From: Amphibalanus amphitrite | Lineage: Eukaryota > Arthropoda > Thecostraca > Balanomorpha > Balanidae | NCBI RefSeq assembly: GCF_019059575.1 | Contig: NW_024881561.1 | Span: forward strand, 248,001 to 312,000 | DNA length: 64,000 bases | Direction of reading: 5' to 3' | Shown here: positions 1 to 10,254 of the stretch, in pieces | Position numbering within the stretch: the first letter of the stretch is position 1 | Layout of the letters: each line of letters begins with the position of its first letter | Notes under the pieces: model-generated | Told to the model about the DNA's origin: nothing | Seen by the model: only the letters and a program-made list of their open reading frames with translations | Databases searched by the model: none | Made by a program: the position numbers and the translations under genes

Positions 1-559
1 GAATATACGCACATCCATAATAAATTATTATTCGTATAGCTAAACTGTCACCAAGCTATCCATATAAATTGACTTCACCCAAAATATCGGCAAGATTCTA
101 TTAAAATATATTTCAAATATGGCGGCTTGGACTGCCGCGTGCGTTAGGCTCCGCCCATAGCTCCGCCCACATGCGTGACGTCATTCGTGTTAGTGGACAC
201 GCAGAGAGATAGGGGACGACATGGGCCTGACTGGCACTCCCATGCCTACGTCACCACGAGGACGCCCGAGGGCATTTACATGTTGAAGATAGGGAAATTG
301 CCATAGTTTAGAGCCGCCTGGAGGGCAACCTTGAGATAGATGATAATGTAAATGTGTGCTAATATGATCTTTAACATGTTATTTATCCAAATCCAGGGCC
401 AATTAATCGATATCTTGTCACGTTTTCCAGTGGTGATGCGCTAGCTTTCGTGGTTCTTGCAGCCAATAAGGGTGTTTCATAGTGCGATTCATCCGCATTA
501 TCGACTTTAATGCCATAAACCGCCACGGAACATGTGATTTGCAGCTCCCTGGCGTGATA
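1..559. other. Gene-free flank, nothing recognised
   Basis: I see no coding exon, RNA gene or paired terminal repeat here. A short GC-rich patch around 120-190 contains repeated CTCCGCCCA motifs, which could be promoter-like, but no gene start follows it. Confidence 0.4.
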
Positions 560-935
560 GCTGCCAGTAGGGCTCCGGAGTCGGAGTCATGAAGTCGGTC
601 GGAGTTGACAGTTCTGACCTGAGTCGTCGAGTCGGAGTCAGAGTCGATTTTATAAGCTGGAGTCTGAGTCAGTCACCGAAATTCGATCCCCTCCGCAGAC
701 CTTTCAGGGTTCCGTAGTCGGAGTTGTAGTCGGTCCGAGTCGACAGTTCTGACCAGAGTCAGAGTCGTCGATTTTGAAAGCCAGAGGCGGAGTCGGAGTC
801 ACCAAAAATCCATTGCCTCTGCAGACCTGCTAGGGCTGTGGAGTCGGAGTCGGTCAGAGCCGACATTTGAAATCAAAGTCAGAGTTGATGTTTGAAAGTC
901 TGAGTCAGAGTCGGAGTCATCAAGAAACCCATGGA
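560..935. repeat. Three diverged ~130-bp units rich in GGAGTCGGAGTC
   Basis: Three units begin near 569, 706 and 832, each with a version of GGGCT(G/C)NGGAGTCGGAG. Each continues through a GTCGACAGTTCTGACC-like stretch to GAGTCGATTTT. The spacing is about 137 and 126 bp. The same sequence recurs once at about 24877-24965, so this is a dispersed repeat that has been locally tandemised. I cannot assign a transposon family. Confidence 0.7.
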
Positions 936-1829
936 CGATCTGCAGTGCCATGCAGTAAGGGCGCTGCCGATCGATGCCCTGAATTGCCTATGATTTATGA
1001 ATTGAATGAATAGATGGCAATTAATTAGGTACCTTCTATTATTCATCCCTTGCCACTTGGAGGACTTACTTTCAGTAGAAAAAGACGCATTATTTGTTTG
1101 TTTATTTATTGACAAATATTTCTTTAAGCAGTTAGGGATACAGACACAAAACACAATGATAGCATAAGCACCTCGCTGGTGCAAATCATTGCTAGATAGA
1201 TGACAGATGTTGAAATGTGTTGCCATTGAAGTATCTACTGATTTTCCTGGCGGCTCTCGTTTTCAAGTAACTACTGGTCTTGTAAGATCTCTTGATTGCT
1301 CACCGTCTGGCGTCTAGTTCCAAGGTTTTCTGAAAGCTAATCAAACGTTACCATGGCTGCTCTTGATGGCATAGCGCTTGCTGGTTCTGGGTTCTTATTT
1401 GGTGGTTCTTGCGTCTGATCTTGTTGCTTCATGTTCCATCACATCACATTAAATTTCTAATGGAACAGACACTTCTACCTTTTATTTCACTATCAGTCGA
1501 CTTGCATTTACCCATGTGGCCTGCTGGCCCTTTTATTTCCACGAAAGAATCTACCAATTATTGAAAAAGCCTCGGATAAAAAGCAAGAAAAGTATGTCAA
1601 GTTAAATAATTGCGACGGTCCTAGAAAACCAGAAAAAAATATCAAATAGCCTGTCCATCTCACTTCCCTCACTTCATAACAAAAACTTCGCAGCAAAACA
1701 TGCGAAAGAGTCCTTAGCAACGCCTTAGCAACGCACTTGTCTGAAGTGCGCAATATGTGTCACATCTGGAAAATTTAGTAGCTACTTGATTATTCAACTA
1801 GAGTTGGACTATATAAGCTAGGCTTTTAA
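936..1829. other. Gene-free stretch
   Basis: AT-rich DNA with only short chance reading frames and no recognisable domain. It ends at the candidate target duplication CTTTTA (1824-1829) that borders the LINE. Confidence 0.4.
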
Positions 1830-1955
1830 TAATAATAATAATAATACCGTTTATTTCATGCCATCAGAGGCACATAACACAAATACAGACAGTCACCAAC
1901 ACAAATACATACCACAGAGAGACACTGAACATTCCAGCTCGTTCGTGTTCACAGG

Positions 1956-4910
1956 CTAACCATTTTCGACTATGCGTTTGAGCGCTGAGCTAAAAACATT
2001 TGACACATCAGCATGACTCACAGAGCTCAGATCCAGCTGCATGAGACGGTATTCACGGCGAATGGCACCATGCAAGGTAGCCATAATGCCTGTTCTGCCA
2101 ACCTCACCATCAAACATAGTGCGTATGATAGCATTATCACATGATAATAGTCGTATGTAAAACAGAAACTGCCTATACGCCACATACATTTTGCAAGGCA
2201 GAATGGACAGTGCCTGGCATAGTGGATGATTCCTTGACGATTTAGGTACACCTACTAATTTCTTGATGCAAGAGTGATAAGCAACACATAGTTCACGAAA
2301 GGCCTTCTTATCACTCATCATATCCCAGAGCTCACAGCCATACATATTTGCACAATATGAGCGAAACAACTTCACCTGAATTCCCTTGTAGGCATCTCCA
2401 ACAAGAGAAATAAGCATATTTGTATTATAATATAAGGTACGTTTGATCCTACGCATGTCAGAGCCATCGCCAAGCTTATTATCAATTATGTGACCCAAGT
2501 ATCTAAACTGATTAACCCAGCTAAGGTTACCGCCTCTGAGAGTTATGACCGGTGGCTTTGAGTCCGACAAGTGAGCTGATGGGTATGAGCGATGCGGAGA
2601 GAATTCCATGCATACAGTTTTCTTTACATTGAATTTCAGGTCCCTGGACAGTGCAAACTCTTCGCACTTGTTTACTAATTTCTGCAGCCCTCCCCTCGAT
2701 GGCGAGAGCAGGACAATATCGTCTGCGTAAGCCAGAGCATTCACAGGCTGACCATCAATATGACAGCCAACATTCATTGCCCTCAAACTCTCAAGGAGCT
2801 CATCAATATAAACACTAAATAACAGTGGAGATAAGTTTCCACCCTGTCGGACACCATTTGTAACAGAGAAAGAAGACGACACACTATCAGCCCATTGGAC
2901 TCCCATTTTTTGCGACCTGTACCATCGAATAAGAAGTTTAAGATAAGGCAAAGGTGCTCCTCTTCCAGCTAGAATTTGGAAAAGCTTCGAATGACAAACT
3001 CGATCAAACGCTTTGCTTGCATCTAAAAAACAAGCATATACAGGACTTCCCTGTTTTGTGTAAAAGTGGACCGTTTCTTTCAGAACAAGGGCTGCATGTG
3101 TGGTTGAGCTCCCTGGCTTAAATCCAAACTGAGCATCGTTCGTTTGCAAATACGGCTGTAAGCGCTCCACTAAAATAAGTTCCAGAATCTTTGAAATTGT
3201 GGTGGAGAGGGCAATAGCTCTATAATTTGAAGTATCATCAATTGTTCCGTTCTTATCCTTGATCAAAGGAATTAGCAGTGAAAAAGTCAAAGCATGCGGT
3301 ATTCTTCCATGGTTGAGGCAACTGTTAAATAGGATCGACATGACATTAAGCAAGTCAGGCTGAAGGGAATGAAAATGCTCAGCTGTCAAATGATCCCACC
3401 CACCTGATTTCCCTCTTTTGAGTTTCCCTACTGCTCTGCAGATGTCATCCGTAGTTACAGGAGGGACCTCTACCATGGGTGCTTGAATGAGCTGAGCAAG
3501 TAGAGCAGCATCACTAGTACAACTAGCATCATTGAGCAGCTCTTCAAAGTGTTTGGCCCACATGTTAGCAATATCATTACTTCCGCAGACATTGCCAAAA
3601 CTAGGAGGAACAGGGGTACCACCACCTAACCTCTTCCTAACTAGAGCCCAGAACTGCCTTTGGTCTTTGTTAAAGAAAGAAACAGCTAGCTTATTAGCTT
3701 TAAGAGCAGTTTGCTCTCTTCTGTGTTTCCGGTAAGCATATTTAAACGCAAGGCGGCTTGTTCTCATTTGAGCAGCTTCCTGGCCCGCAGCCGGTGAGCC
3801 GCATGACCTCCACCTAAGGAATGCAACACGAGCAGCATTGTGCTTATTTTTAAGCAGGTCATTCCATCCAGCTACAGCCCTTGGGTGACGGCAGTTCTTA
3901 TTTACATGCTCGAAACATTCAAAAGCACAATCGTGAAGTGTCTGAGCAAAGTTATCAAAGCATCTGGTAACATCATTAATGTGAGAGTCGTGCTCGCAGT
4001 CACTAGTGCAAGAAGCTTCGAGATCTCTTATTACGGCAATCAACAGCTCCATTTTATTTCGAACTAAATCATTATAATCAGCAACCTGCTGATTAGTGGC
4101 ACTACCCCAGTCAACCTTTGAACGAAATGTTACTTGTGTAACTTGAGTGAAGGAAGAGGGAGAGATTCCAAGCTTTACAACAAATGGAATATGGTCGGAG
4201 AGACAAGCATCGTATTTAATAGATAAATCACAAATAATGGAATGCAGGCATGGGCTACAGATACAGTGATCCAACCAAGAACAGGTTCCATGAGACCCAC
4301 TTACAAACGTGTAAGTGTCCTTAGTTAATCCCAATAATAGCACATCAGACACTACTAGTCCATTTTCTGTACAAAACTCTTCCAGCTCATTAAAGAACAC
4401 TGAGCCATGAGCATTGGCATTACAGTCCCCAATTACTCCAATATATTGGGTTTTTGTAAATGTGGTGTCTATAATACAAGCTAACTGTCCAAGGACCATG
4501 CAGAACCGGTCATAGCTATCAGAGTCACGGTAGTCTGTTGGCAAATAGACATTGTAAAGAGCTACAATGCCAGCATCAGTCGAAATTAACATTTCCATAA
4601 TACGTTCATCAATCACTTTAACTTTGACGCAGCTCTGCAAACACTTTTTCCATAGGATAGCAACTCCACCGTAAGGTCTACCTCTCAGTAAGGTATTTGA
4701 CGAATTAACAGCTGAGACACCCATACCAAGAAAGTCAGGGTGAATACGATTGACCATGGATAGTTCAAATTTGCACAACCAAGTTTCCTGCAAGAATATG
4801 ACATCATTTCTATCACAAAGCTCTTTAATATCAACAACGGAATTTTTCAATGAGTTGCAATTGTAAGAGCAGACGTTGAGCATGACAATCAGTGATAGGA
4901 TGAGCCGCAT
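1956..4910 (-). CDS. LINE ORF2: endonuclease and reverse transcriptase
   Basis: This protein of about 984 aa nicks target DNA and reverse-transcribes the element RNA at the nick. The N-terminal ~230 residues are an exonuclease-endonuclease-phosphatase domain, with motifs SYNCNSL, FLQETWL, GVAILWKK, IGDCNAN, SWLDHC and SDHIPF in order. The RT domain follows, with NYRAIALS, AQFGFKPGSST, CFLDASKAFDRV, GVRQGGNLSPLLFSVYIDELL and the catalytic AYADDIVLL. No RNase H is visible after the RT. I chose the ATG at 4910. The frame stays open upstream past the ORF1 stop at 4918-4920, so the true start could be by re-initiation or at a non-ATG codon. No stop or frameshift interrupts it, so it may be functional if a full-length source copy exists elsewhere. 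Confidence 0.92.
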   Translation of the reverse strand: MRLILSLIVMLNVCSYNCNSLKNSVVDIKELCDRNDVIFLQETWLCKFELSMVNRIHPDFLGMGVSAVNSSNTLLRGRPYGGVAILWKKCLQSCVKVKVIDERIMEMLISTDAGIVALYNVYLPTDYRDSDSYDRFCMVLGQLACIIDTTFTKTQYIGVIGDCNANAHGSVFFNELEEFCTENGLVVSDVLLLGLTKDTYTFVSGSHGTCSWLDHCICSPCLHSIICDLSIKYDACLSDHIPFVVKLGISPSSFTQVTQVTFRSKVDWGSATNQQVADYNDLVRNKMELLIAVIRDLEASCTSDCEHDSHINDVTRCFDNFAQTLHDCAFECFEHVNKNCRHPRAVAGWNDLLKNKHNAARVAFLRWRSCGSPAAGQEAAQMRTSRLAFKYAYRKHRREQTALKANKLAVSFFNKDQRQFWALVRKRLGGGTPVPPSFGNVCGSNDIANMWAKHFEELLNDASCTSDAALLAQLIQAPMVEVPPVTTDDICRAVGKLKRGKSGGWDHLTAEHFHSLQPDLLNVMSILFNSCLNHGRIPHALTFSLLIPLIKDKNGTIDDTSNYRAIALSTTISKILELILVERLQPYLQTNDAQFGFKPGSSTTHAALVLKETVHFYTKQGSPVYACFLDASKAFDRVCHSKLFQILAGRGAPLPYLKLLIRWYRSQKMGVQWADSVSSSFSVTNGVRQGGNLSPLLFSVYIDELLESLRAMNVGCHIDGQPVNALAYADDIVLLSPSRGGLQKLVNKCEEFALSRDLKFNVKKTVCMEFSPHRSYPSAHLSDSKPPVITLRGGNLSWVNQFRYLGHIIDNKLGDGSDMRRIKRTLYYNTNMLISLVGDAYKGIQVKLFRSYCANMYGCELWDMMSDKKAFRELCVAYHSCIKKLVGVPKSSRNHPLCQALSILPCKMYVAYRQFLFYIRLLSCDNAIIRTMFDGEVGRTGIMATLHGAIRREYRLMQLDLSSVSHADVSNVFSSALKRIVENG

Positions 4911-4917
4911 AGGATCT

Positions 4918-5220
4918 TTACACACTGACCATTAGATTACCCAGACTGGCACTGCGAGAAATGGCACTATGACGGGTAGCTAAGGGCACTGACTTCACAG
5001 CTCCCTTCGGACGGAAATATTTCCGCACGGCTACATGATTGGGCCACTTATCCGCATGCAGTACTAGCTCAGCTGTTTCAGCAGGGACAGTGACTTTGAA
5101 TCCCTTGTACCCGTAGGAGGCTGCACAATGCAGAATCTCCGACACAGCTGCCTTACCCTTTCCTTGCAGAATCCAGTTCACGTGACACTCGACGGCCTCA
5201 CTGGTTGTCGATGCGTCAAG
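4918..5220 (-). pseudogene. LINE ORF1, C-terminal remnant
   Basis: About 100 codons of open frame run from the truncated 5' edge to TAA at 4918-4920, just ahead of ORF2. The residues include YGYKGFKVTV and HADKWPNHVAVRKYFRPK. The second stretch resembles the W-P-x-x-V-x-V-[R/K]-x-[F/Y] ending of some LINE gag-like proteins, but I cannot name the domain. The start is lost by 5' truncation, as is usual after incomplete reverse transcription. Confidence 0.6.
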
Positions 5221-5227
5221 ACTTTTA

Positions 5228-6119
5228 TATAGAAAATAAGTGTTTGCTTATCGAATTTATAGCAACTGGTTGCTTAACTTCGAAATAATGATTTATTACA
5301 GAAAAAGCCTGTTTGCGACATATTTGTAAAGAAACAACGGAAATAGCTTTGACTCGTACGCTATTCTAGTACATTTTTGGTAGAAAACTTCGTCCAACCT
5401 TATGTTTTAGGGCCTTGGGCGGCTTGGGCGGAGGTGATGCGCCGAAATTTCGGCGCAATGGTTTATGCGCCGAAATTATTTTACCAAGCCATGCTTCATG
5501 CGCCGAAAATTTTCAAGGCTTACTGATGGCTGCAGGCTGTAGCCACGTACTTTTCGTCGAGGGGGGGGGGGGGCTGGCGTGTGTGTGTGACTGTCTTCCA
5601 GTGACTACTGTCTACAGACGGTTGTTGGCACGGTCGACGGGATCGGGCAGACAAAAGACATCAGCAGGCCATGCGGGACCGAGCACCAGGGTTCGCTATC
5701 ACAAAATCTCCTAACTCACAAACTCACTGGCATGTTCCATAACGTAACCTTTATTTTGTTGCCCGGCTCTGATCAGCAGTAGTGCCCAGCCGGTGACTGA
5801 CGCCTGACGGGGCCTTCAACAGGCGTGGTGCAAGCACGGCCGATGGGATCGGGCAGATACCAGGCCACGCGGGACCGATTGCAAGCGTCCGCTCACAAAC
5901 CACACGCCGGAAATACAGGAATCACAACGGTCAATACGCACACGATAGCATACGTTATCTGAACTAGGGGATCCGACAATCCATAACCTCACTCTGGATC
6001 GTTGAACTGTTCCCGCCGTGGGAGAGTCGCAATCAGGTTCACTGAACATGACTTAAATACCCTGAGACGAACACGAGACAAGATAAGTGATATTTAAGAT
6101 GTTTAACTCCCGAAGACAT
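5228..6119. other. Repeat-rich intergenic DNA with an internal duplication
   Basis: No gene seen. GATCGGGCAGA followed by a GCAGGCCATGCGGGACCGA-like stretch occurs at about 5641-5683 and again, shortened, at about 5850-5881, so a ~200-bp unit is present twice. A 14-base G run lies near 5560. I could not assign the duplicated unit to a mobile-element family. Confidence 0.4.
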
Positions 6120-6256
6120 TTAACCCTCGCCGGCCGAGGGGGTTGGTGCCTCCCCCCGGACGTTTTTTTTTCGCGATTTACGCCGAAGTACGCCGAAAAT
6201 TTCGGCGCAAGCCGTCGATTTACGCCGAAGTACGCCGAAAATTTTCGGCGCAAACG
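5436..6256. repeat. Repeated CGCCGAAA/TTTCGGCG palindromes
   Basis: Imperfect palindromes of the type GCGCCGAAATTTCGGCGC occur at about 5440-5457, with half copies at 5470 and 5506. Two further copies lie at about 6188-6210 and 6227-6252, the last two inside a direct repeat (TTTACGCCGAAGTACGCCGA twice). They surround the TTAA-CCCTCGCC terminus at 6124. Confidence 0.6.
6124..6165 (+). mobile_element. Left terminus of a TTAA-CCCTCGCC element
   Basis: TTAA (6120-6123) is followed by CCCTCGCC and then a G run and C run able to pair. This matches the left ends at 30350, 54233 and 55058. The matching right end was not found with confidence, so this is a terminus only. Confidence 0.55.
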
Positions 6257-6906
6257 CCCAACTACGCTCGAGTTCTCGACGAAAGCGTGCATTTTTTCCA
6301 GTCGGGGAGTGGTGCGGAGAAGGATGTGTTGAATTTTGACACATATCAATATTGTATATTTACATGCTTATGACTCCACATATATAAAATATTTACCGTA
6401 CCAAGTACAGAGCCAAACTTCCCAAAAAACACTAAGCCGATGTAATTAATTCCCCCATTGCCACCATGGGGCTGGCACGTCTGTTCGATGACATGGTTTT
6501 CTTCTCATTCCACACCTCCCTCGTCGGGCATGGTGCTGAGTGAGGAAACCCAACGGGTCAGTTTTATCAAGTGGTTTTGTGATTTCAGTTATCTTTGTTG
6601 GCAATTGTAGCTCAATAAAAATGTTTGTTTAGTGCTGCTACTACATTATCTGCCTACGGTAGGAAAGGTAAATTTCAAGTGAATAAAGTCACTTGATGTG
6701 AAGACTTCAAGTGATTTGAAGTGTAGACTGTGTGTAGGTATTTCTGTGGTAAATCATAATGATGATCAGCTGAGCAAGTTATAACAGGCAGATATAATAC
6801 TGTAGTTTTTAATACTGTAGCATGGAAATGCTGTATTAATAATTTCGTGTGACCCTGAGATCATATCTCAGGTCGTGAAAGGTCACCATTAGTTTTTTTA
6901 CTTTAA

Positions 6907-7456
6907 AGGAAATAGTTCACTTTCACGAAATTATTTTTTTTTGCAACGATTTATTATTTTTTATGTTCAAAATAATCAGCAAAGAAAATAAAACCTTTTT
7001 ATAACAAAAGATTTTTTTTTCTATCTTTTGATATAGGAAGAACTTTTCAGTTTCTGTAAGGCACAAGCGATCCAGTATGAAAAGAGCATGGGTCCCGAAA
7101 ATTCTTCAGAAACAGAGAAATTATCGCAGCCACCGGCATTTGGGCGAACTGCTCGATCTGATAATGTTCCCCTGAATGTCCTAATTGATCAGAACGAGAA
7201 TTTCTCTAGAGTTCTCGTAGATAATTTCTCTAGTTTCTGAATAATTTTCGGGACCCATGCTCTTTTCATACTGGATGGAAATATATGCAAGGCACACATC
7301 CTCAACGCAAGACACCTTTTTCGGGACGAGAAATAGAATATCTTTGCCTAGGGTGATCGTTGGGCTGTAAAAGCTCCTGATTTATGCTCGTCTCAGCCCA
7401 AGCTACGGAACTGCTATTCCAGTTCAAAACCCATGTTAAAAAGTGAACTATTTCCT
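6907..7456. mobile_element. Kolobok/T2-like MITE, TTAA target duplication
   Basis: TTAA lies on both sides (6903-6906 and 7457-7460). The termini are inverted: AGGAAATAGTTCACTTT on the left and its complement on the right. TTAAAGG-type ends are known from Kolobok/T2 MITEs. The element has no ORF and is 550 bp including a nested 207-bp element. The uninterrupted paralogous site at 8740-8750 confirms the boundaries. Confidence 0.85.
7070..7276. mobile_element. 207-bp MITE nested in the Kolobok-like MITE
   Basis: Inverted repeats of about 55 bp with few mismatches start with ATCCAGTATGAAAAGAGC and end with its complement. No ORF. The outermost CAGT...ACTG with neighbouring GATC/GATG recalls the 4-bp-TSD elements described below, but the duplication is not exact, so the family is uncertain. 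Confidence 0.75.
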
Positions 7457-8113
7457 TTAACTTAGAAATGAGCTAGAGCGGTGAAAGCATCAGATTTGTT
7501 CAGCTCGACAATACAGATTGACTGATATGCAACATGACCCTTTCTGGTCAAGTCATGACCTTGATCTGAGGTCAGATTTTCAAAATGACCTTTCAAGGTC
7601 AATTTATAGTTCATTGGATGTGTCTCAACAAGAGGAACACAATGCTGGCAAAAGTAATGTGGTGGCCCCCTTGAGTCAAAACACAAAAGCTATTACCGGA
7701 AACTTTTCCATGAAAAAGGCTCTTTTTAGAGCTATTGCCCTCTGAAGGCTAAATCGTTGACCTGAGGTCAAATCTGAGCACATGTTGCCGAAAGAGTGTT
7801 GGAAGAGCTATGGAATGCGCTTTTCCGCGGCGCTGTAGCTCCATTGCAGTGGTCGGCAGGTCTTTCGGGGTCGTACCACCTTTATGGGCACCAGGCAGGG
7901 CCATTGCCCCCACCTACCAGACCCCATTGCTGACACAATGACCAAGTTTACTGAAACTCCAAACCTGACCGTAACTCTTGTTTTTCTGCATTTCCAATGC
8001 ATCAAATTAAAAGATGACAGGTCTTTCACAAAACATCGCATGTATCAATTTAATTATCGTACATGTTGGGGCAGCAGGTGCTAGCGTAAATAACTCGCGT
8101 AAAAGCGCGGATC

Positions 8114-9558
8114 CAGGCGCGTAACCACGAGGCCGAAGTCACTGGGGACCACATGGAGGGCTGCGAAGACCAAAATTTATATTTCAGGATCAGCCTTCGC
8201 CCGAGTGGGGGAGGGGGGGGGGGGCGTTTTTGGACACACCTGCCATTTTTTGCGCGTTTAAGGGAAACCGCCGCTCGCACCGCCGCGAAACTTGGAATAG
8301 CTTATGATGCCTCAATTTCGCATCATGTGTGAAGATTTTGACCCCAGGTCACCTGAGGTCAGGTCACCAGGTCAAGTAAAGTAACCATGCCTCTAAAAAA
8401 CTATGCGACTGTCATTCCTACAGTCAACATTCCAAAAGTTTGAAACTCGAGCTTTAGCATGAGGAAATCAATGTGAAGAATTCGTATATCTCTTAAGTCT
8501 TCACATCGGTGACCTAAAGTCAGGTCAATTTTGCGAGCTCTCCATTTTCCAATTTTCCAATTTTCTCCCATAAGTCAATGGGAGAAAATTGAAATGATCT
8601 TAAGGCCGAAGACACATTGAAACACAGTGACACAGGTAAAAATGGCACACTGAACCGGTTAATTGCAACTGTGTACAACTGTATGCCCTTGAGGTCATCT
8701 CAGGCCATGAAACATCTCCATGAGTTTTTTACCATAACTTTAGGTAGAAATATGCTAGAGCGCTGAAAACACGATGAATGTGTTCAGCTCAACAATACTA
8801 ACCGAATGACATGCAACATGACCTTTTCCGTGACCATGACCAGAGTTCAATATTTCCAGACTTATAATTTATTCGACGCGTCTCAACGAGACGAACGCGA
8901 TGCCGTAAAATCAGCGTCATTTGGAGGCAAAAGTTATTATACAAAAACCTATCCCGCAAAAACGCCAACCTGGAGGCTAAACCGTTGACCTTAGGTCAAA
9001 TCTGAGGACATTGATCAGAAAGGCCTTTAAAAGAGCTATTGAATGCGCTTCCCCGCCGCATTGAAGCTCTATTGGTTCCCGACTTATGCGCCGATTTGTG
9101 AAAAGCTGTCAAAATTGGGAACAAAAGTTTGTGAAAATTTTACCTTTGGTGACCTCCAGTGACCTCAGCGATGACCTAATCAAAAATAAGCGTAATTCTG
9201 AAACATACGCAGCGAGCTATCTATTGCTTTTTAATGCGTCTTTCTAAATTGCTTACTTTCCGAGATGATCTGCAGTGTGGCCAAAAAGCCCCCTCCCCCC
9301 ATGGCGAAGCTGGCTGAAACTTGAAAGGCCCACCCGGGCGAGGGCTAAACAAAACATCCATAGTTTTGTCTTATGTTGACTACATCGATTTAGATGTAGT
9401 CAACAGAAGACAAATCGACTCTTCACGTCGATTTAGAGACAATATTTGGCTATTTAAGCAAATTGAGGAGGTCGTCGGTTTTACTGGGGACGGTCCCCAG
9501 TAACCCAAAAGCTACTGGGGACCGGTCCCCAGTGTCCCCAGTGGTGGTTACGCGCCTG
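8114..9558. mobile_element. hAT-type non-autonomous element, perfect 8-bp duplication
   Basis: The perfect 8-bp duplication CGCGGATC (8106-8113 and 9559-9566) borders inverted termini CAGGCGCGTAACCAC, typical of hAT ends (CAGG/CAGA...). It is 1,445 bp long with no transposase frame. A subterminal hairpin of CTGGGGAC/GTCCCCAG repeats lies at about 9483-9540. Most of the interior is a TTAA-CCCTCGCC-type AGGTCA-rich repeat. Confidence 0.88.
8194..9344. mobile_element. Degenerate TTAA-CCCTCGCC element inside the hAT
   Basis: The left end reads CCTTCGCCCGAG followed by a long G run; the right end reads CCCGGGCGAGGG followed by CTAA. These match the CCCTCGCC ends seen intact at 30350-31254, with decayed TTAA. 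The interior holds many AGGTCA half-sites and aligns with 7461-8000. Confidence 0.55.
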
Positions 9559-9566
9559 CGCGGATC

Positions 9567-10254
9567 ACGGCAAAATTAGCTTCAAACCGGTCATTTTTTT
9601 ACCCGCCCAGAAAACATGGCTTTGACCCAATTATAAGCATTGACTTGTGAGCTCTCTTCTGAAATCAATGGAGGCCATAAGATCTCACTTCTAGAAGTTA
9701 CAGTTGGTCCCGATTTTCTCGACACTTGTCATTGACCTGAATAAGCAAAGCTCAAGCCTAGAGGTCGAGAGGCCGGAGGTCCGATAGGCACCTAAAATGA
9801 TTCCAACGCCATCCCTCTTTCCATCCGTGGATGGATATTGGACTGGACAGTGCATGGATGCATGACTTGTATGGCCTTTGGGTGCGGCGCGCCGGCGTGA
9901 CTGGCTGCTGAAGTGCTGAGCCGATGGCGGCGCCACCGCCCTCTTTTGTCCCCCTCCCCTCCCCGGCCGGGGAGGGGGGGGGGGGTGCGCCGCGGCGGCC
10001 GGCGCGGCTCACTGCCGCTCCGTCGTCCGCCCGGCGCGCCCGTCCCCGCTCCGCAGTCCGCTCCCGCCGACCTGCCGCGCCGGTGTGACCACTGACCAAC
10101 CCGGGTCTCAGTCGGCCGCGCGGGACGTCCGAGCTGTGTGTGACAGCGGCGCCGGAGCTGTGCCACTCGCCGGATCCGGCTGACTGGACTGGCTGTGACG
10201 CACGCGCCGCCGGGTGTTCAGTGTCCGCAGGAGCGCCGCCCCGCTGCCGCCACC
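9567..10254 (+). promoter_or_regulatory. GC-rich 5' region of the cytochrome b5 gene
   Basis: GC content and CpG density rise sharply from about 9880 up to the start codon at 10255, as in a CpG-rich promoter and 5' UTR. A G/C hairpin (CCCCTCCCC/GGGGAGGGG) lies at about 9948-9980. No TATA box is evident. The transcription start cannot be placed from sequence alone. Confidence 0.45.

Larger units (their letters stand above)
1830..5221 (-). mobile_element. 5'-truncated non-LTR retrotransposon (LINE) with intact ORF2
   Basis: The element reads right to left. Its 5' part is lost inside ORF1. The end of ORF1 and a full ORF2 (endonuclease plus reverse transcriptase) remain. The 3' end is a short ATT-repeat tail, seen on the plus strand as AATAATAAT at 1829-1846. 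CTTTTA flanks both sides (1824-1829 and 5222-5227) and is a candidate 6-bp target-site duplication. Apurinic-type endonuclease plus RT without RNase H fits the CR1/Jockey group broadly; I cannot place it more finely. The uninterrupted ORF2 argues for a recent insertion. Confidence 0.9.
6820..9620. repeat. AGGTCA-rich repeat copy, split by two later insertions
   Basis: The stretch 6840-6906 plus 7461-8105 aligns by eye with 8690-9075. Shared landmarks are GCTAGAGCG.TGAAA, CAGCTC.ACAATAC, ATGCAACATGACC, GTCTCAAC.AGA, and GAGCTAT.GAATGCGCTT. The first copy is interrupted at TTAA by the element at 6907-7456 and at 8114 by the hAT element. It is full of TGACCT/AGGTCA half-sites. It continues for a short way after 9566. 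Confidence 0.7.

Noticed and set aside
5590-5950. Duplicated ~200-bp unit as a pair of long terminal repeats
   Set aside because: The two units are nearly adjacent, differ by large gaps and enclose no coding sequence; there is no support beyond a local duplication.
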